Part shown: in pieces, positions 44,568 to 53,272 of the stretch
How the letters are laid out: the number at the start of each line of letters is the position of its first letter
How positions within the stretch are numbered: position 1 is the stretch's first letter
Source of the DNA: Actinoallomurus iriomotensis
GTDB taxonomy: Bacteria; Actinomycetota; Actinomycetes; Streptosporangiales; Streptosporangiaceae
Length of the DNA: 64,000 nt
Assembly: GCF_030269445.1 (NCBI RefSeq)
Contig: NZ_BSTJ01000003.1
Location: 248,001-312,000 of the forward strand
Direction: 5' to 3'
The notes under the pieces: model-generated
What the model saw: the letters and a program-made list of their open reading frames with translations, nothing else
The model's database searches: none
Told to the model about the DNA's origin: nothing
Made by a program: the position numbers and the translations under genes

Positions 44568-44979
44568 GTTTTAGAGCTAGGCGTGGCCGAAGGTCCAGCC
44601 GCGGGCTCAGTTTCGGTCAGCACCGATGCGAACTCATCACCCGCGCCCCGTGGACGGCCACGAGAACGGCCGATCCGACGTCGGGTCACGGCGCCGGGCT
44701 GTCGAGATCGCGTTCCGGGTCGAGGTCTCGACCCGGACGCTCCCCCGCTGGCTGCCGACTCCAACGACGTCTACCACGTGGACTTCTCCCCGCGCCGTCG
44801 TACGGCTCCGCCCGCACGGTACGGTCGCACGCCACTAGCCGCCGCGATCCGGATCGGGAAGGCGCTCTGCGCGTCGGCCCGCTGGGACTATACCGGGCGG
44901 CGATGCACCTGGACCGTTCGATCCGGCCAGCTCGGTGGGCCGGCGGTCACCGGCCGCGCCCCGCCTGACCGCAGTCGAG

Positions 44980-45125
44980 ATCTCGCACCACATCCGGCGG
45001 CACTGGGGCACTGCGAACCTCACCCACCACCCCCGCTACACCGTCGGGCGGCAAGACGACCAGCAGGCCTATCTCGGCAACGGCCCCCGCGTAATGGCGA
45101 CCTTCCGGAACCTGAGATGGACGTA
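44980..45125 (+). pseudogene. ISAs1-type transposase C-terminal remnant
   Basis: Reads ISHHIRRHWGTANLTHHPRY, then GRQDDQQAYLGNGPRVMATF and RNL. ISAs1 transposases end with H-R-HWGxEN-LHW-RD, then V-R-GNxPQVMAxLRNL, so this is the tail only. The catalytic residues are gone. Bases 44568-44979 show nothing recognisable. Confidence 0.6.
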
Positions 45126-45129
45126 TCCG

Positions 45130-45754
45130 GAACCGTCCGGGTCGGCCAAAGGTCGGCAAGGAGATCCGTGTCTTGGTGCTCCAGCTGGCGCGGGAGAACC
45201 CGGCTGGGGCTACCGGACGGTGCACGGCGAGTTGGTTCGGCTCGGTTACCAGGTCGGTGAATCGATCGCACCGGCGAATCCTGCGGAGCCGCCGGTGCGG
45301 TCCGGCGCCGCGAGACGTGGATACTTCCTGGCGGGCGTTCCTGCGCGCTCAGGCAGCACTCGGCTCACGGTTTGCTGGCCTGCGACTTCATTCGGTGTGG
45401 AAACGATCGTGTTGAATCGGTTGTACGTCTTGTCCGTCATGAAGGTCACCGCAGCCGATGAGGTTTTCTCGATGAGGGCATCGAGATAGTGAAGACTCCT
45501 CCGCGGACGCCACGGGCGAACTGTTATGCCGAGCGGTGGGTACGTACCGCGCGGGCCGGGTGCACCAATCGGATGCTGATCTAAACGAGCGGCACCTGCG
45601 ATCGGTAATCGACGCGTACACGGGCCGTTACAACGGCCACCGGCCTCACCAGTCTCGGCGACAGCGACCGCCCGACTCCGAACGGCCAGTCGTCATCTCG
45701 CTAGATGCACCGATCCGGCGGCGGAAAGTATACGGCGGCATGGCCAATGAGTGA
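45130..45754 (+). pseudogene. rve-type transposase/integrase relic
   Basis: Pieces in three frames: PKVGKEIRVLVLQLARENP, then GWGYRTVHGELVRLGYQVG, then RCGPAPRDVDTSWRAFLRAQ, VETIVLNRLYVLSVMKV, and after a deletion [20 protein letters not shown] and YNGHRPHQSRRQRPPD. This is the order of a common actinomycete rve transposase. Several indels and a missing DDE centre show it is dead. Confidence 0.7.
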
Positions 45755-45923
45755 TCACAGGGCCGCATAGATGATCTTATGAACCACCAGGTCAGTCCAC
45801 CGTGACGAGTTTTGGACCACTACACCGCCCCGGGGAGCGTCCGGACCGAAGGATCCTTCTCCGGGATCGGCTCGACAGGCGTTTCGACCTTGTGGGCCCA
45901 TGCTGGAACAGTGGCCCGTCGGA

Positions 45924-46436
45924 TCAGCTCTCTGGGAGTGCGTTGTCGTATTTCTCCAGCAGGCTCAGCAGGTGCTCGTCGAGGCGTTCAGGGCCCCATG
46001 GCTGCACCTGTACGCCCGGTTGCGGTGTGTCGCCGGCCTCGATGAACAGGCCTTCCGCGCCACCCGGCGTGTAGATGAAGATCATCCTTGCTGGCTGGAT
46101 GCCGGTGTTCGTGAACCGGTGCGTGATGCCCCGCGGGCAGAAAACGAGTTCTCCCGTACCCGCGGTGAGCACTCGCTCGCCTTGGAGGAACTCCAGTTCA
46201 CCGGAGATCATGTAGAAGGTCTCGTCGGTGTTGGGGTGCACGTGCGGTACGGGCCCGCCGCCCGGCGGAACGGTCGCCTCGATGAGGCCCAGTGCTCCGC
46301 TGGACTGCTCGGCGGTCAGCTTCGTGGTGAGGATGTCACCGTTGAACCACGTCGTAATTCCTTCTCCGGCGCCGATGTGGAGACCTGACCGTCCGCCGGG
46401 TCCGCCGAGCCCTTCGGGTGCTGCGGCAAAGCTCAT
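45924..46436 (-). CDS. Cupin-domain protein
   Basis: 170 residues, ATG 46436. The metal-binding cupin motif 1 is PHVHPNTDETFYMISGELEF, with motif 2 near VFCPRGITHRFTNTG. A single conserved beta-barrel domain makes it a monocupin. The reaction cannot be read from sequence. It is divergent to the XRE regulator at 46607 with 170 bases between, so that regulator may control it. Confidence 0.85.
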   Translation of the reverse strand: MSFAAAPEGLGGPGGRSGLHIGAGEGITTWFNGDILTTKLTAEQSSGALGLIEATVPPGGGPVPHVHPNTDETFYMISGELEFLQGERVLTAGTGELVFCPRGITHRFTNTGIQPARMIFIYTPGGAEGLFIEAGDTPQPGVQVQPWGPERLDEHLLSLLEKYDNALPES

Positions 46437-46606
46437 GGCACTACTCCGAACCTGTCTTGGGGATAAATAAGCGGCGTGATCGGATGCCCCGCTTCCGCCG
46501 CTCGGACAGTCAATCAGCGTTCAAGTGGCGTATCCTGGCCCCGATATGGCCAGGATTGATCACCTCACCATCCTCAGCCGCATGACGGCTGGGGCCGGGC
46601 ACGCCG

Positions 46607-47440
46607 ATGGGTGAGCGGCGCAACGCCGAGCTGGGTGAGTTCCTACGGACCCGTCGATCTCGACTCGAACCGCACAAGGTCGGGCTTTCGGTCACCTCTC
46701 GTCGTCGGGTTCCGGGACTGCGCAGGGAAGAACTCGCCGAGATCGCCGGAGTCAGCCCGGACTATTACACCCGGCTCGAGCAAGGCCGGCATCCGACTGC
46801 CTCCTCGGGTGTGCTGGACGCGCTGGCGAGGGCGCTGCGCCTGTCCACCGACGAGCGCGAGCATCTGTACAACCTGGCTCAGGTGGTCGACGCGAAGCCG
46901 TCCCAGATCCCATCCACAACGGATCCCAGCGCACTCGATCACATGCTCGATGTCTTCGGCCATACCCCCGCCGTGCTGTGCGGACCGTTCAGCGACATCC
47001 TTGCCGCCAACGACGCGGCGTGTTTCCTCTACGACACCGACTTCGGCGGCCTTCCGGCCGCCGAGCGCAACAGCATCCACTGGATCCTCACGACGCCGAC
47101 GGCCCGTGCGCTGTACGGGGAGTCGTGGGAAGAGGCGGCCACGGAGATGGTCGGAAAGCTCAGAATGGAAACCGGCCAGCGTCCGTCGCACCCGCGGGCC
47201 CGTGCGCTGGTGGCGCAGCTGAACCGAGAGAGTTCGCTGTTCCGCCATGTCTGGCGGCAGCACGAAATCTCCACCTGCGTGCAGGGCGTCAAGACTTTGC
47301 ACCACAGACTCGGCGGCGAGCTGCGGTTGCGCAGTGAGGCGATGACCGTCCACAGCTCACAGGGCCAGGTCTTCTATCTCATGCTGCCAGTCGACGCAGC
47401 CTTCCAAGTGGCCTACGCGAGCTACGCGGCGGGCCGGTGA
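46607..47440 (+). CDS. XRE regulator with MmyB-like ligand domain
   Basis: 277 residues from ATG 46607. The helix-turn-helix is RREELAEIAGVSPDYYTRLE then GRHPTASSGVLDALARALRL. The rest matches the MmyB/PAS-like domain of Streptomyces (TPAVLCGPFSDILAANDAAC, NSIHWILTTPTARALYGESW, FRHVWRQHEISTCVQGVKTL), which in relatives binds a fatty-acid-like ligand. It probably regulates the divergent cupin gene. Confidence 0.88.
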   Translation: MGERRNAELGEFLRTRRSRLEPHKVGLSVTSRRRVPGLRREELAEIAGVSPDYYTRLEQGRHPTASSGVLDALARALRLSTDEREHLYNLAQVVDAKPSQIPSTTDPSALDHMLDVFGHTPAVLCGPFSDILAANDAACFLYDTDFGGLPAAERNSIHWILTTPTARALYGESWEEAATEMVGKLRMETGQRPSHPRARALVAQLNRESSLFRHVWRQHEISTCVQGVKTLHHRLGGELRLRSEAMTVHSSQGQVFYLMLPVDAAFQVAYASYAAGR

Positions 47441-47498
47441 GAGAATCCCCGACGAGCGCTGTTGCGACGCCTTGAACCGCTTTATCCGACGCGCGGCT

Positions 47499-47805
47499 TC
47501 ACCGTCGCACTCCCGCCGTGTAAAGGTTGACGGACTCCCTCGGTGAGAAGCCACCGGCAACGTCAAGGGTCCGTGCCCTGTCCGCAAGCGAGCCCAGGGG
47601 CGAGACGATGACGTCGGTGGCGCTGGCGTCGCGGAACCGGGCCAAGGCATCGACGATGACCGACTCATCACCGACGACCACAGTGTCGGCCGGGCCGGAG
47701 AGTCCGGCACGGTCGAGAGAGGCACGGTAGGCGGGCATGTCACCGACTGCCGTGAAGTCGCGGGCGATGGTGTCTCGCGCCCGGTCCGGCTCGGTGGTCA
47801 GCTGC
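47499..47805 (-). pseudogene. C-terminal fragment of a LLM-class flavin/F420 oxidoreductase
   Basis: Reads TTEPDRARDTIARDFTAVGD, MPAYRASLDRAGLSGPADTV, VVGDESVIVDALARFRDASA, TDVIVSPLGS. This is the tail of a luciferase-like F420 oxidoreductase. It is cut at about 47805, where IS5 transposase sequence begins on the other strand. Confidence 0.7.
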
Positions 47806-47889
47806 CTGCGGGGACGCCCACGCCGCAAACCCCGGCGCCTCTACGCCGACCGGGGCTACGACTTCGACAAATACCGCCGCCTGCTCTCG
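47806..47889 (+). pseudogene. IS5 transposase fragment
   Basis: RGRPRRKPRRLYADRGYDFD followed by KYRRLL matches the second-Asp block of the IS5 copies at 37.9 and 39.5 kb. Only about 28 codons remain, wedged between the LLM fragment and the integrase fragment. Confidence 0.65.
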
Positions 47890-47896
47890 GCTTCAT

Positions 47897-48358
47897 CACC
47901 CCGACGTATGGCGGTCGGTCCGGAAGACGGGCGACACCAAGATGGTCAAGTCGCGCCGCTCGCTCCTGCTGCCTCAGCGATGCGTCGAAGTCCTAAGGGC
48001 GCTCAAGGCGGAGCGGGACCGCGCCCGTGAGGCGGCGGGCACGGCGTGGCACGGCAGCGACTTGGTGTTCTGCACGAAGAACGGAACCGCGCTCAGCGCC
48101 GAGAACGTGCGCCGCGACCTCCGGAAGGTTCTCGACCGCGCCGGCCTGGTCGCTACGGACTGGACTCCGCGCGTGCTGCGGCACAGCTTCGTGTCTCTGC
48201 TCTCGGCCCATGACGTGCCGCTGGAGAACATCTCCCGGCTGGTCGGCCACACGAACACCATCGTGGCGGAGACGGTCTACCGGAAGCAGATTCACCCCGT
48301 GATGCAGGAGGGCGCCCGCGCCATGGACGCCATCTTCCCCACGGAGCCGGAGGGGTAG
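47897..48358 (+). pseudogene. Tyrosine integrase C-terminal half
   Basis: About 150 codons: DVWRSVRKTGDTKMVKSRRS, LLLPQRCVEVLRALKAERDR, WTPRVLRHSFVSLLSAHDVP, ISRLVGHTNTIVAETVYRKQ. It has the Arg-His-x-x of RHSF, the second His/GH of VGHTN and the catalytic Tyr in TVYRKQ. The N-terminal arm-binding domain and first Arg were lost by the IS5 event. The stop is 68 bases left of an att core, the normal place for an integrase that uses this site. Confidence 0.8.
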
Positions 48359-48426
48359 TCACCCAGTTGGACACTCAGGCCCCGTCTCCCCCCGTCGGAG
48401 GCGGGGCGTCTTGCCTGGTAGGGATG

Positions 48427-48600
48427 GAGCCTCCGGCCGGATTCGAACCGGCGACCTGCCGCTTACAAGGAATACGCACACCCCTGCTCACACGACATCC
48501 GCCGAGGTAGACGGCGCTGGACATGTGCCGGTGGCTGTCCCCGGCTGCCGTGGTTGCCGTCACCGTTGCCGTCAGCCGCACCTGCATTGTTCGACAACAA
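48427..48600 (-). repeat. att copy 5: tRNA-Thr(TGT) 3' half
   Basis: Core 48427-48470. The left side is not the common GC-rich flank but the end of the integrase relic. The right side has TCCGCCGAGGTAGACGG and GGTTGCCGTCACCGTTGCCG arms (48551-48577). It forms a textbook int-att junction. Confidence 0.8.
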
Positions 48601-48760
48601 GCCGACCTGGACCGCAGGATCTGCCAGGCACCAAGGCACGACCTCCGAAGCGGCGTGTTGCCGCACCGTACAGCAGCCGGGCGGGCCTCCCCTCATGTGG
48701 CGGACACGCTGATACTGGATCTTGCTTGATCCGGAGGAAGCGAGAAGACCGCCGATCGCG

Positions 48761-48859
48761 ATGAAGGGCGACTCGGAGGAGTTCAAGGCCGATGCCGTGG
48801 CCATATACGAGTCCAGGCCCGGGGCGACCTACAAGGGCATCGCCGCACTGGCCGCATGA
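48761..48859 (+). pseudogene. IS3 OrfA-like N-terminal remnant
   Basis: A 32-codon frame after GGAGGAAG reads KGDSEEFKADAVAIYESRPG, ATYKGIAALAA then stop. It resembles the first helix-turn-helix of IS3 OrfA proteins (EEFKxDAVxLYxS). Cut short inside the first helix pair. Confidence 0.45.
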
Positions 48860-48872
48860 CACAACGAACGCG
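48848..48872 (+). repeat. 25-bp direct repeat, left copy
   Basis: CTGGCCGCATGACACAACGA plus ACGCG; the right copy is at 50421-50445 with one change. The two bracket the 48.9-50.3 kb pair of regulatory-type genes and lie next to IS3-like sequence. Confidence 0.6.
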
Positions 48873-48883
48873 AACGGCGATGA

Positions 48884-49393
48884 TCAGGCCGTGGTGTCGG
48901 CTGGTGCGCGGACTGGGAGGAGGGCCAGGAGCTGTTGCGTGTGGCCGGGCAGTTCTGTCTCGGCGAGGCCCGCGAGGAGGTCCCGCAGCGGCATGGGCTG
49001 ATCGACCAGGCAGGCGTCGTTAGACAGCAGCCGGGTGGGCACGGGGGTGTCGAGTTCGGCCTCGCTCAGCGCCGTCCCGCCGAGCGCGCATAGGGCGCCT
49101 GCCTGGTGTTGGATGCGCTCGAGGAGCCCGGCGGTCCCGCCCGCAAGCGTGATGACGCGGTTGATGGTCCAGGCGTCGAGCGCGATGCGGTTGTCGTATG
49201 TGGCGTGGGCGCCGGAGGCGATGGCCGAGGCGGAGGCGATGCTAGTCGCCGTGATGAGCGAGACGTGCGCCAGGATCTGGTCGGCGGTCCACTCGCCGGG
49301 TGGCGGGACGATGCTCGCGCCGCCGGAGTCGGCCACGGTGGTGGCGGCGTCGAGCAGCGCGCGATAGGCCGCTTGGAGCTGGGTGGATTCCAT
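48884..49393 (-). CDS. DinB/maleylpyruvate isomerase-N-like protein
   Basis: 169 residues from ATG 49393 (MESTQLQAAYRALLDAATTV). The helix-bundle motif PPPGEWTADQILAHVSLITA resembles the DinB/MDMPI N-terminal domain, and the C-terminal part is PLRDLLAGLAETELPGHTQQ. Metal-binding His residues are few: the HV of AHVSL and the H of PGHTQ. Function unknown. It lies 66 bases downstream of the ArsR-SRPBCC gene on the same strand and is probably co-transcribed. Confidence 0.65.
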   Translation of the reverse strand: MESTQLQAAYRALLDAATTVADSGGASIVPPPGEWTADQILAHVSLITATSIASASAIASGAHATYDNRIALDAWTINRVITLAGGTAGLLERIQHQAGALCALGGTALSEAELDTPVPTRLLSNDACLVDQPMPLRDLLAGLAETELPGHTQQLLALLPVRAPADTTA

Positions 49394-49459
49394 GGGAGGG
49401 CGTTCTCTTTCTGCAGGTGGGCGTGGAGTCACGCGCGCAGGGTGGCGGCGAGGGCCGGT

Positions 49460-50269
49460 TCAAGCGTGCGGACGGGACATGTCCCAGGGCGCCTGCGGGA
49501 GGACCTCGCCGGTCTCGAGCAGGGACTTGAGGTTCGCTAGGACGGCGGGCCAGCCGTGCGAAATCCCGTTGAGCATCTCCTGGTTGGGGAGGTTCTCGTG
49601 GGTCACGGTCAGACGGACGATGTCTTGGTGCGGCTCGATGAGGAAGGTGACCACCGACGGGTCCCGCAGTGATGCGGCGTCCGGCTTGTCCTCGAAGGTG
49701 ATCACAAGACGGGTCGGAGGCTCCGCGGCGAGCACCCGACCGACGACGTCGACGGCCTCTGATCCATCGGCGCGCCGGTGTTCCCAGGACGAGCCCGGCT
49801 GCCAGTCGGAGAGGTTAGCGTGCCCCCAATAACGCGCGGTCAGATCGGCGTCCGTCAGAGCACGCCACACCTGCTCGGCGCCCGCACGGATGTAGGTGAC
49901 GTAGACGTAGGTCGGCACGGAGACGGATGTCTCGGTCATGGCGTACTCCTCGGCTTGACTCCGGATGGCGCTGAGCGCCAGTAGTCGTGGCCTGTCGAAC
50001 CCCGCGATCCAGCGCTGTTCGATCTCGTGGATCGGTGCCGGGTTGAGGTAGTGCAGCCGTTGCCGTCCGCGCCGTACCACGGTCACGAGGTTGGCGTCGA
50101 CAAGGACGTCGAGATGCTGCGTCACCGACTGGCGCGCCATCTCCAGGCGTTCGCACAGCTCGCCCAGCGTCTGGCCGTTGCGCTCACGCAGCCGGTCGAG
50201 CAGCAGGCGCCGGGTGGGGTCGGCCAGTGCTTTGAAGGCTGCGTCCATCGCTTTGGCTTCCAGGCTCAC
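49460..50269 (-). CDS. ArsR-type regulator fused to SRPBCC/AHSA1 domain
   Basis: 269 residues from GTG 50269; an internal ATG at 50248 also fits. Winged helix: KALADPTRRLLLDRLRERNG, LEMARQSVTQHLDVLVDANL. Residues 110-250 are an AHSA1/SRPBCC domain (TYVYVTYIRAGAEQVWRALT, WGHANLSDWQPGSSWEHRR, RLVITFEDKPDA). Usually these two are separate neighbouring genes; here they are one chain. SRPBCC pockets bind lipophilic ligands, so the protein may sense one and leave its operator. A palindrome lies 7 bases upstream of the GTG. Confidence 0.85.
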   Translation of the reverse strand: MSLEAKAMDAAFKALADPTRRLLLDRLRERNGQTLGELCERLEMARQSVTQHLDVLVDANLVTVVRRGRQRLHYLNPAPIHEIEQRWIAGFDRPRLLALSAIRSQAEEYAMTETSVSVPTYVYVTYIRAGAEQVWRALTDADLTARYWGHANLSDWQPGSSWEHRRADGSEAVDVVGRVLAAEPPTRLVITFEDKPDAASLRDPSVVTFLIEPHQDIVRLTVTHENLPNQEMLNGISHGWPAVLANLKSLLETGEVLPQAPWDMSRPHA

Positions 50270-50275
50270 CGTAGC

Positions 50276-50301
50276 ATTATGCAGGTAACTACCTGCATAA
50301 T
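50276..50301 (-). promoter_or_regulatory. Operator palindrome overlapping a -10 box
   Basis: ATTATGCAGGT (50276-50286), four bases, then its exact complement ACCTGCATAAT (50291-50301). On the minus strand CATAAT ends six bases before GTG 50269, so the palindrome covers a -10 element of a leaderless gene. Autoregulation by the ArsR fusion is likely. Confidence 0.6.
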
Positions 50302-50420
50302 GTCAAGCGGGTGCACCACCGCTGGTCAGGTCGGTGGCCGTGGTCGTCGTACCGCGAGCGGGCAGCTCAGCCCATCGCCTGCGAGCACCAGCACCAGCAA
50401 AGATCAACTGAGCTGACGCG

Positions 50421-50445
50421 CTGGCCGCATGACAAAACGAACGCG
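50421..50445 (+). repeat. 25-bp direct repeat, right copy
   Basis: CTGGCCGCATGACAAAACGA plus ACGCG, one change from the left copy at 48848. It ends 17 bases before the IS3 left end. Confidence 0.6.
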
Positions 50446-50502
50446 TGTCCACACTCGCGGGGTGATGTTGCCCCGGTTCTGTGGACATGTCGGGGCTTGT
50501 GG

Positions 50503-51388
50503 CTACGCGGCAGCGTGGCCCGGTGGTTGGTCGTTCCTCCGTTCGTATTCGGCAGGGCTGAGCATGCCCAGGCTGGAGTGACGGCGGCGGGGGTTATAGA
50601 AGCCTTCGATGAAGTCGAAACAGGCCGCCTTGGCCTGGGCGCGGGTGGTGAAGTGGTGCCGGTCGAGCAGCTCGGTCTCCAGCGTGGCGAAGAAGCTTTC
50701 GGTGACGGCGTTATCGAAGCAGTCCGCGACGCTGCCGGTCGAGGTGCGGATACCCGCTGACCTGCACCGGCGACTGAACGACAGTGACGTATATTGCGTC
50801 CCCTGGTCGCTGTGATGAATCAGCCCAGGGCCCGGGCCGACGGTTCCAGATCGCCATCTCCAGCGCCTCGATGACCAGTTCGGTGCGCAGGTGGCCGGCC
50901 ATCGCCCAGCCCACGATGCGGCGCGAGAACACATCGAGCACCACCGCCAGATACAGGCACCCCTCACCGGTCGGGACGTAGGTGATGTCTGCGGTCCACA
51001 CCTGGTTCGGCGCCGGAGCACTGAAGTCGCGGTTCACCAGGTCTCCTGGCGGCACCGCCTCCGGGTCGCGGCGGGTCAGCCCGCGCCGCCGGCGCCGGTG
51101 CACGCCCTCAAGTTGAGCGGTGCGCATCAGCCGGGCCACCCGCTTGCGGCCCACATGCACGCCGAAGTCATCACGTAGTTCAGCGTGAATGCGCGGGGCA
51201 CCGTAGGTGTGCCGCGACCGGGTGTGGATCTTGACGATCGTTTCGGTCAGTGCCTGGTCCTGACGCGTCCACCGGGACGGGCCGCGGGTCTTCCAGGCGT
51301 AGTAGCCCTGGCGCGACACACCCAGCACCCGAGCCAGAAGGGAGACGCCATGGTGTGTCTTCTCCGCGTCGATCAGCCGGTACTTCAC
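50503..51388 (-). pseudogene. IS3 OrfB transposase, frameshifted
   Basis: The first frame gives VSLLARVLGVSRQGYYAWKT, HTYGAPRIHAELRDDFGVHV, NQVWTADITYVPTGEGCLYL (first Asp). Near 50840 the frame changes; the second frame supplies GLIHHSDQGTQYTSLSFSR (second Asp), ADCFDNAVTESFFATLETE (Glu) and NPRRRHSSLGMLSPAEYERR. One indel inactivates it unless sequencing is at fault. Confidence 0.8.
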
Positions 51389-51675
51389 TTCGGCCGATCC
51401 GTCTCCCGCGCGAAGAAAACCGCCTCCTTCTTCAAGATCTCCCGCTCCTCACGGAGCTGCCGGACCTCACGGCGCAACCGGGCCAGCTCATCCTTCTCAG
51501 CGCTGGTCACCCCATCGGCCCGGCGGCCGGCATCACGATCGGCCTGGACCACCCAGTTCCGGATCGATTGCGCGGTCGGTTCGAACTCCTCGGCCAGCTC
51601 CTCGGGCGTGCGGCCGGCCCGCACCAGCTCCACCATCTGCCGCCGAAACTCCGGCGGATACGGCGGTCGTGACAT
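51385..51675 (-). CDS. IS3 OrfA
   Basis: 96 residues, ATG 51675. The helix-turn-helix is PEFRRQMVELVRAGRTPEEL, AEEFEPTAQSIRNWVVQAD, followed by a leucine zipper RLRREVRQLREEREILKKE. It binds the IS ends. It overlaps OrfB by 4 bases, with an AAGAAAAC run where IS3 elements shift frame. Confidence 0.85.
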   Translation of the reverse strand: MSRPPYPPEFRRQMVELVRAGRTPEELAEEFEPTAQSIRNWVVQADRDAGRRADGVTSAEKDELARLRREVRQLREEREILKKEAVFFARETDRPK

Positions 51676-51846
51676 CGGCACTTGTGAACTCCTCCCGGGA
51701 CCCATCGTCCCAAGCGATCAGCTGTCCACAAGACCGGGGCAACTTCATGATCATCTCCTCGGCCCCTGCTCCTGGACCGCTTTCGACGGCCCATCCCATC
51801 CACTCGTGGTGGTGCGGGTCCACTCATTTACCGCCGCCGCGTGTCG

Positions 51847-52605
51847 TCAGTGTTCGCTGGCGTTGCGAAAGGTGAGGGCGAGGCTCGCCAGATGTGGCGC
51901 GTCGATCTTCGGGGCGACGAGCAGGCCCAGGGTGGAACCGTCGGCCCAGACGCACGTCGAGGACGGGTTGGACTTCGACTTGCTGGTCGCGCAGCGGAGG
52001 ACTCCCCCCAGAGGGCCGGCGGCGAAGTCGCTCGTGCCCGTGAGACCGCCCTCGGCATGGAGGACCCGGTCGGCTCTGGCCAAGGGGGAACGCGACCGGA
52101 ATTCCTCGGCCACCCCGAGGTCGGATCTCCCGGTCACGCCGAAGAAGGCGAAGCGCTGGTCGAAGTCGTGGTTCTTCTCGTACACGGCGATGATCGCCTT
52201 TTGGGCGATCGATTTCTGCGTGGTCGACTCATCGCCCGCAGACGTCCGCATGCTCGTCATGAGCTTGTCGGCGACTTTATCGGTCGCGCGCTCGTACTCG
52301 CCCGTGTAGGTGTCGAGCGAGGGCGGCGGTGTGATCTCGCGCTGTGGTCCGATGGCGTGGGAGGCCTTGTCGGCCTTCTGCCACGCGCTGACCGCGCCGC
52401 CCACGGCGAGTATCAGGAGCGCGACGACACCGACGAGGATGCGCGGCCAGATCTCCCGCACGACGTCGCGCTTGCGCGGGCGCTGGGGGAGGTCCCCGTA
52501 CGGAGGCTGAGCCGTATGTGGCGCGGAGCCGAGGTACGGGCCCGGGGACGACCGGAAACCGGCGGACGGCTCGGGGGCCTGCGCCTGCTCGTTCTCTGAA
52601 TTCAT
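51847..52605 (-). CDS. Single-span membrane protein of unknown function
   Basis: 252 residues from ATG 52605 (AAGGTG upstream). A Pro-rich cytoplasmic region (SSPGPYLGSAPHTAQPPYGD) precedes one membrane segment (ILVGVVALLILAVGGAVSAW) and an outer domain (KSIAQKAIIAVYEKNHDFDQ, CATSKSKSNPSSTCVWADGS) with two Cys. Actinomycetes have many such proteins with no assigned role. It is alone between the IS3 copy and an att copy. Confidence 0.65.
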   Translation of the reverse strand: MNSENEQAQAPEPSAGFRSSPGPYLGSAPHTAQPPYGDLPQRPRKRDVVREIWPRILVGVVALLILAVGGAVSAWQKADKASHAIGPQREITPPPSLDTYTGEYERATDKVADKLMTSMRTSAGDESTTQKSIAQKAIIAVYEKNHDFDQRFAFFGVTGRSDLGVAEEFRSRSPLARADRVLHAEGGLTGTSDFAAGPLGGVLRCATSKSKSNPSSTCVWADGSTLGLLVAPKIDAPHLASLALTFRNASEH

Positions 52606-52960
52606 CTTCACCTTGCACGTTGATCGACAGTTTGTGCCCCGCGCGTGAGGGGCGGGCGAAGTGGGACGACGAGATCGGCCCGCTGGACACACCGCGAGCG
52701 AAACCGGGAAGGGTCGATCGGCGCGCGGGGGCACATCGGATTGACGCCGTGCTCAGGGAATGCGTTTACCCCTACTTGGGAGAAACAGGCAAATGCGTCC
52801 GTGTAGAGACCGGACGGCCCATGCGATAAGCAGGTCGTGACGAAGACCGGGGGTGAGGGACACAGACAGCCGCAGGTGTCCACGTGGATCTCGGGGGGCC
52901 TTCGGCGATAGGAATGTGCCTGGATGAGCTCCAGTGCGGAGAGCTGTTCGGCGAGCAAGT

Positions 52961-53125
52961 GAACCTCTGGCCGGAATCGAACCGGCGACCTGCCGCTTAC
53001 AAGGAATACGGACCCCTCGGCTCTCGCCGCATCCGCCGAGGCAGACGGTGTTGAGTGTAGGTCGATGGCAGTCCCCGGTCGCCGTCGCTGCCGTCAGCCT
53101 CCCTCGCGCCGACGGCTTTACACAG
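52961..53125 (-). repeat. att copy 6: degenerate tRNA-Thr(TGT) 3' half
   Basis: Core 52961-53004, with changes near the acceptor end (GAACCTCTGGCCGGAATCGA) that would break the T-arm pairing. The right arm keeps the order but only GCCGTCGCTGCCGTCAG. It is the oldest-looking full copy. Bases 52606-52960 hold no gene. Confidence 0.72.
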
Positions 53126-53272
53126 AGTCGGCGATCGGTCCTCCACTCGTTGGTTGACCTGCGCTCAAGCCGTCAGTCCTGCCGTGCGTGTCCGGCGCCA
53201 TCCCGCGTATATCCCGAAAGCCACCTGCGTCCCTCGCTCGCCAATCGAGGCCGCGTCCGATGCAATAGCGGC

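Larger units (their letters stand above)
50463..51747 (-). mobile_element. IS3-family insertion sequence
   Basis: About 1.29 kb bounded by 25-bp imperfect inverted repeats (TGATGTTGCCCCGGTTCTGT at left; TGAAGTTGCCCCGGTCTTGT inward at right, three mismatches over 25). It holds OrfA and a frameshifted OrfB. No target duplication is visible. Confidence 0.8.

Noticed and set aside
44568-44579. GTTTTAGAGCTA, identical to the start of the SpCas9 guide repeat
   Set aside because: It follows directly after the IS481 end, has no second copy, no anti-repeat and no Cas gene. A chance match.
48463-48804. Small minus-strand frames running through att flanks (with VAGSNPAGG-like or GDGNDGNRGQ-like text)
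   Set aside because: They recur only because the att segment and its GCCGTC arms recur. They have no ribosome site and read through tRNA-derived sequence.
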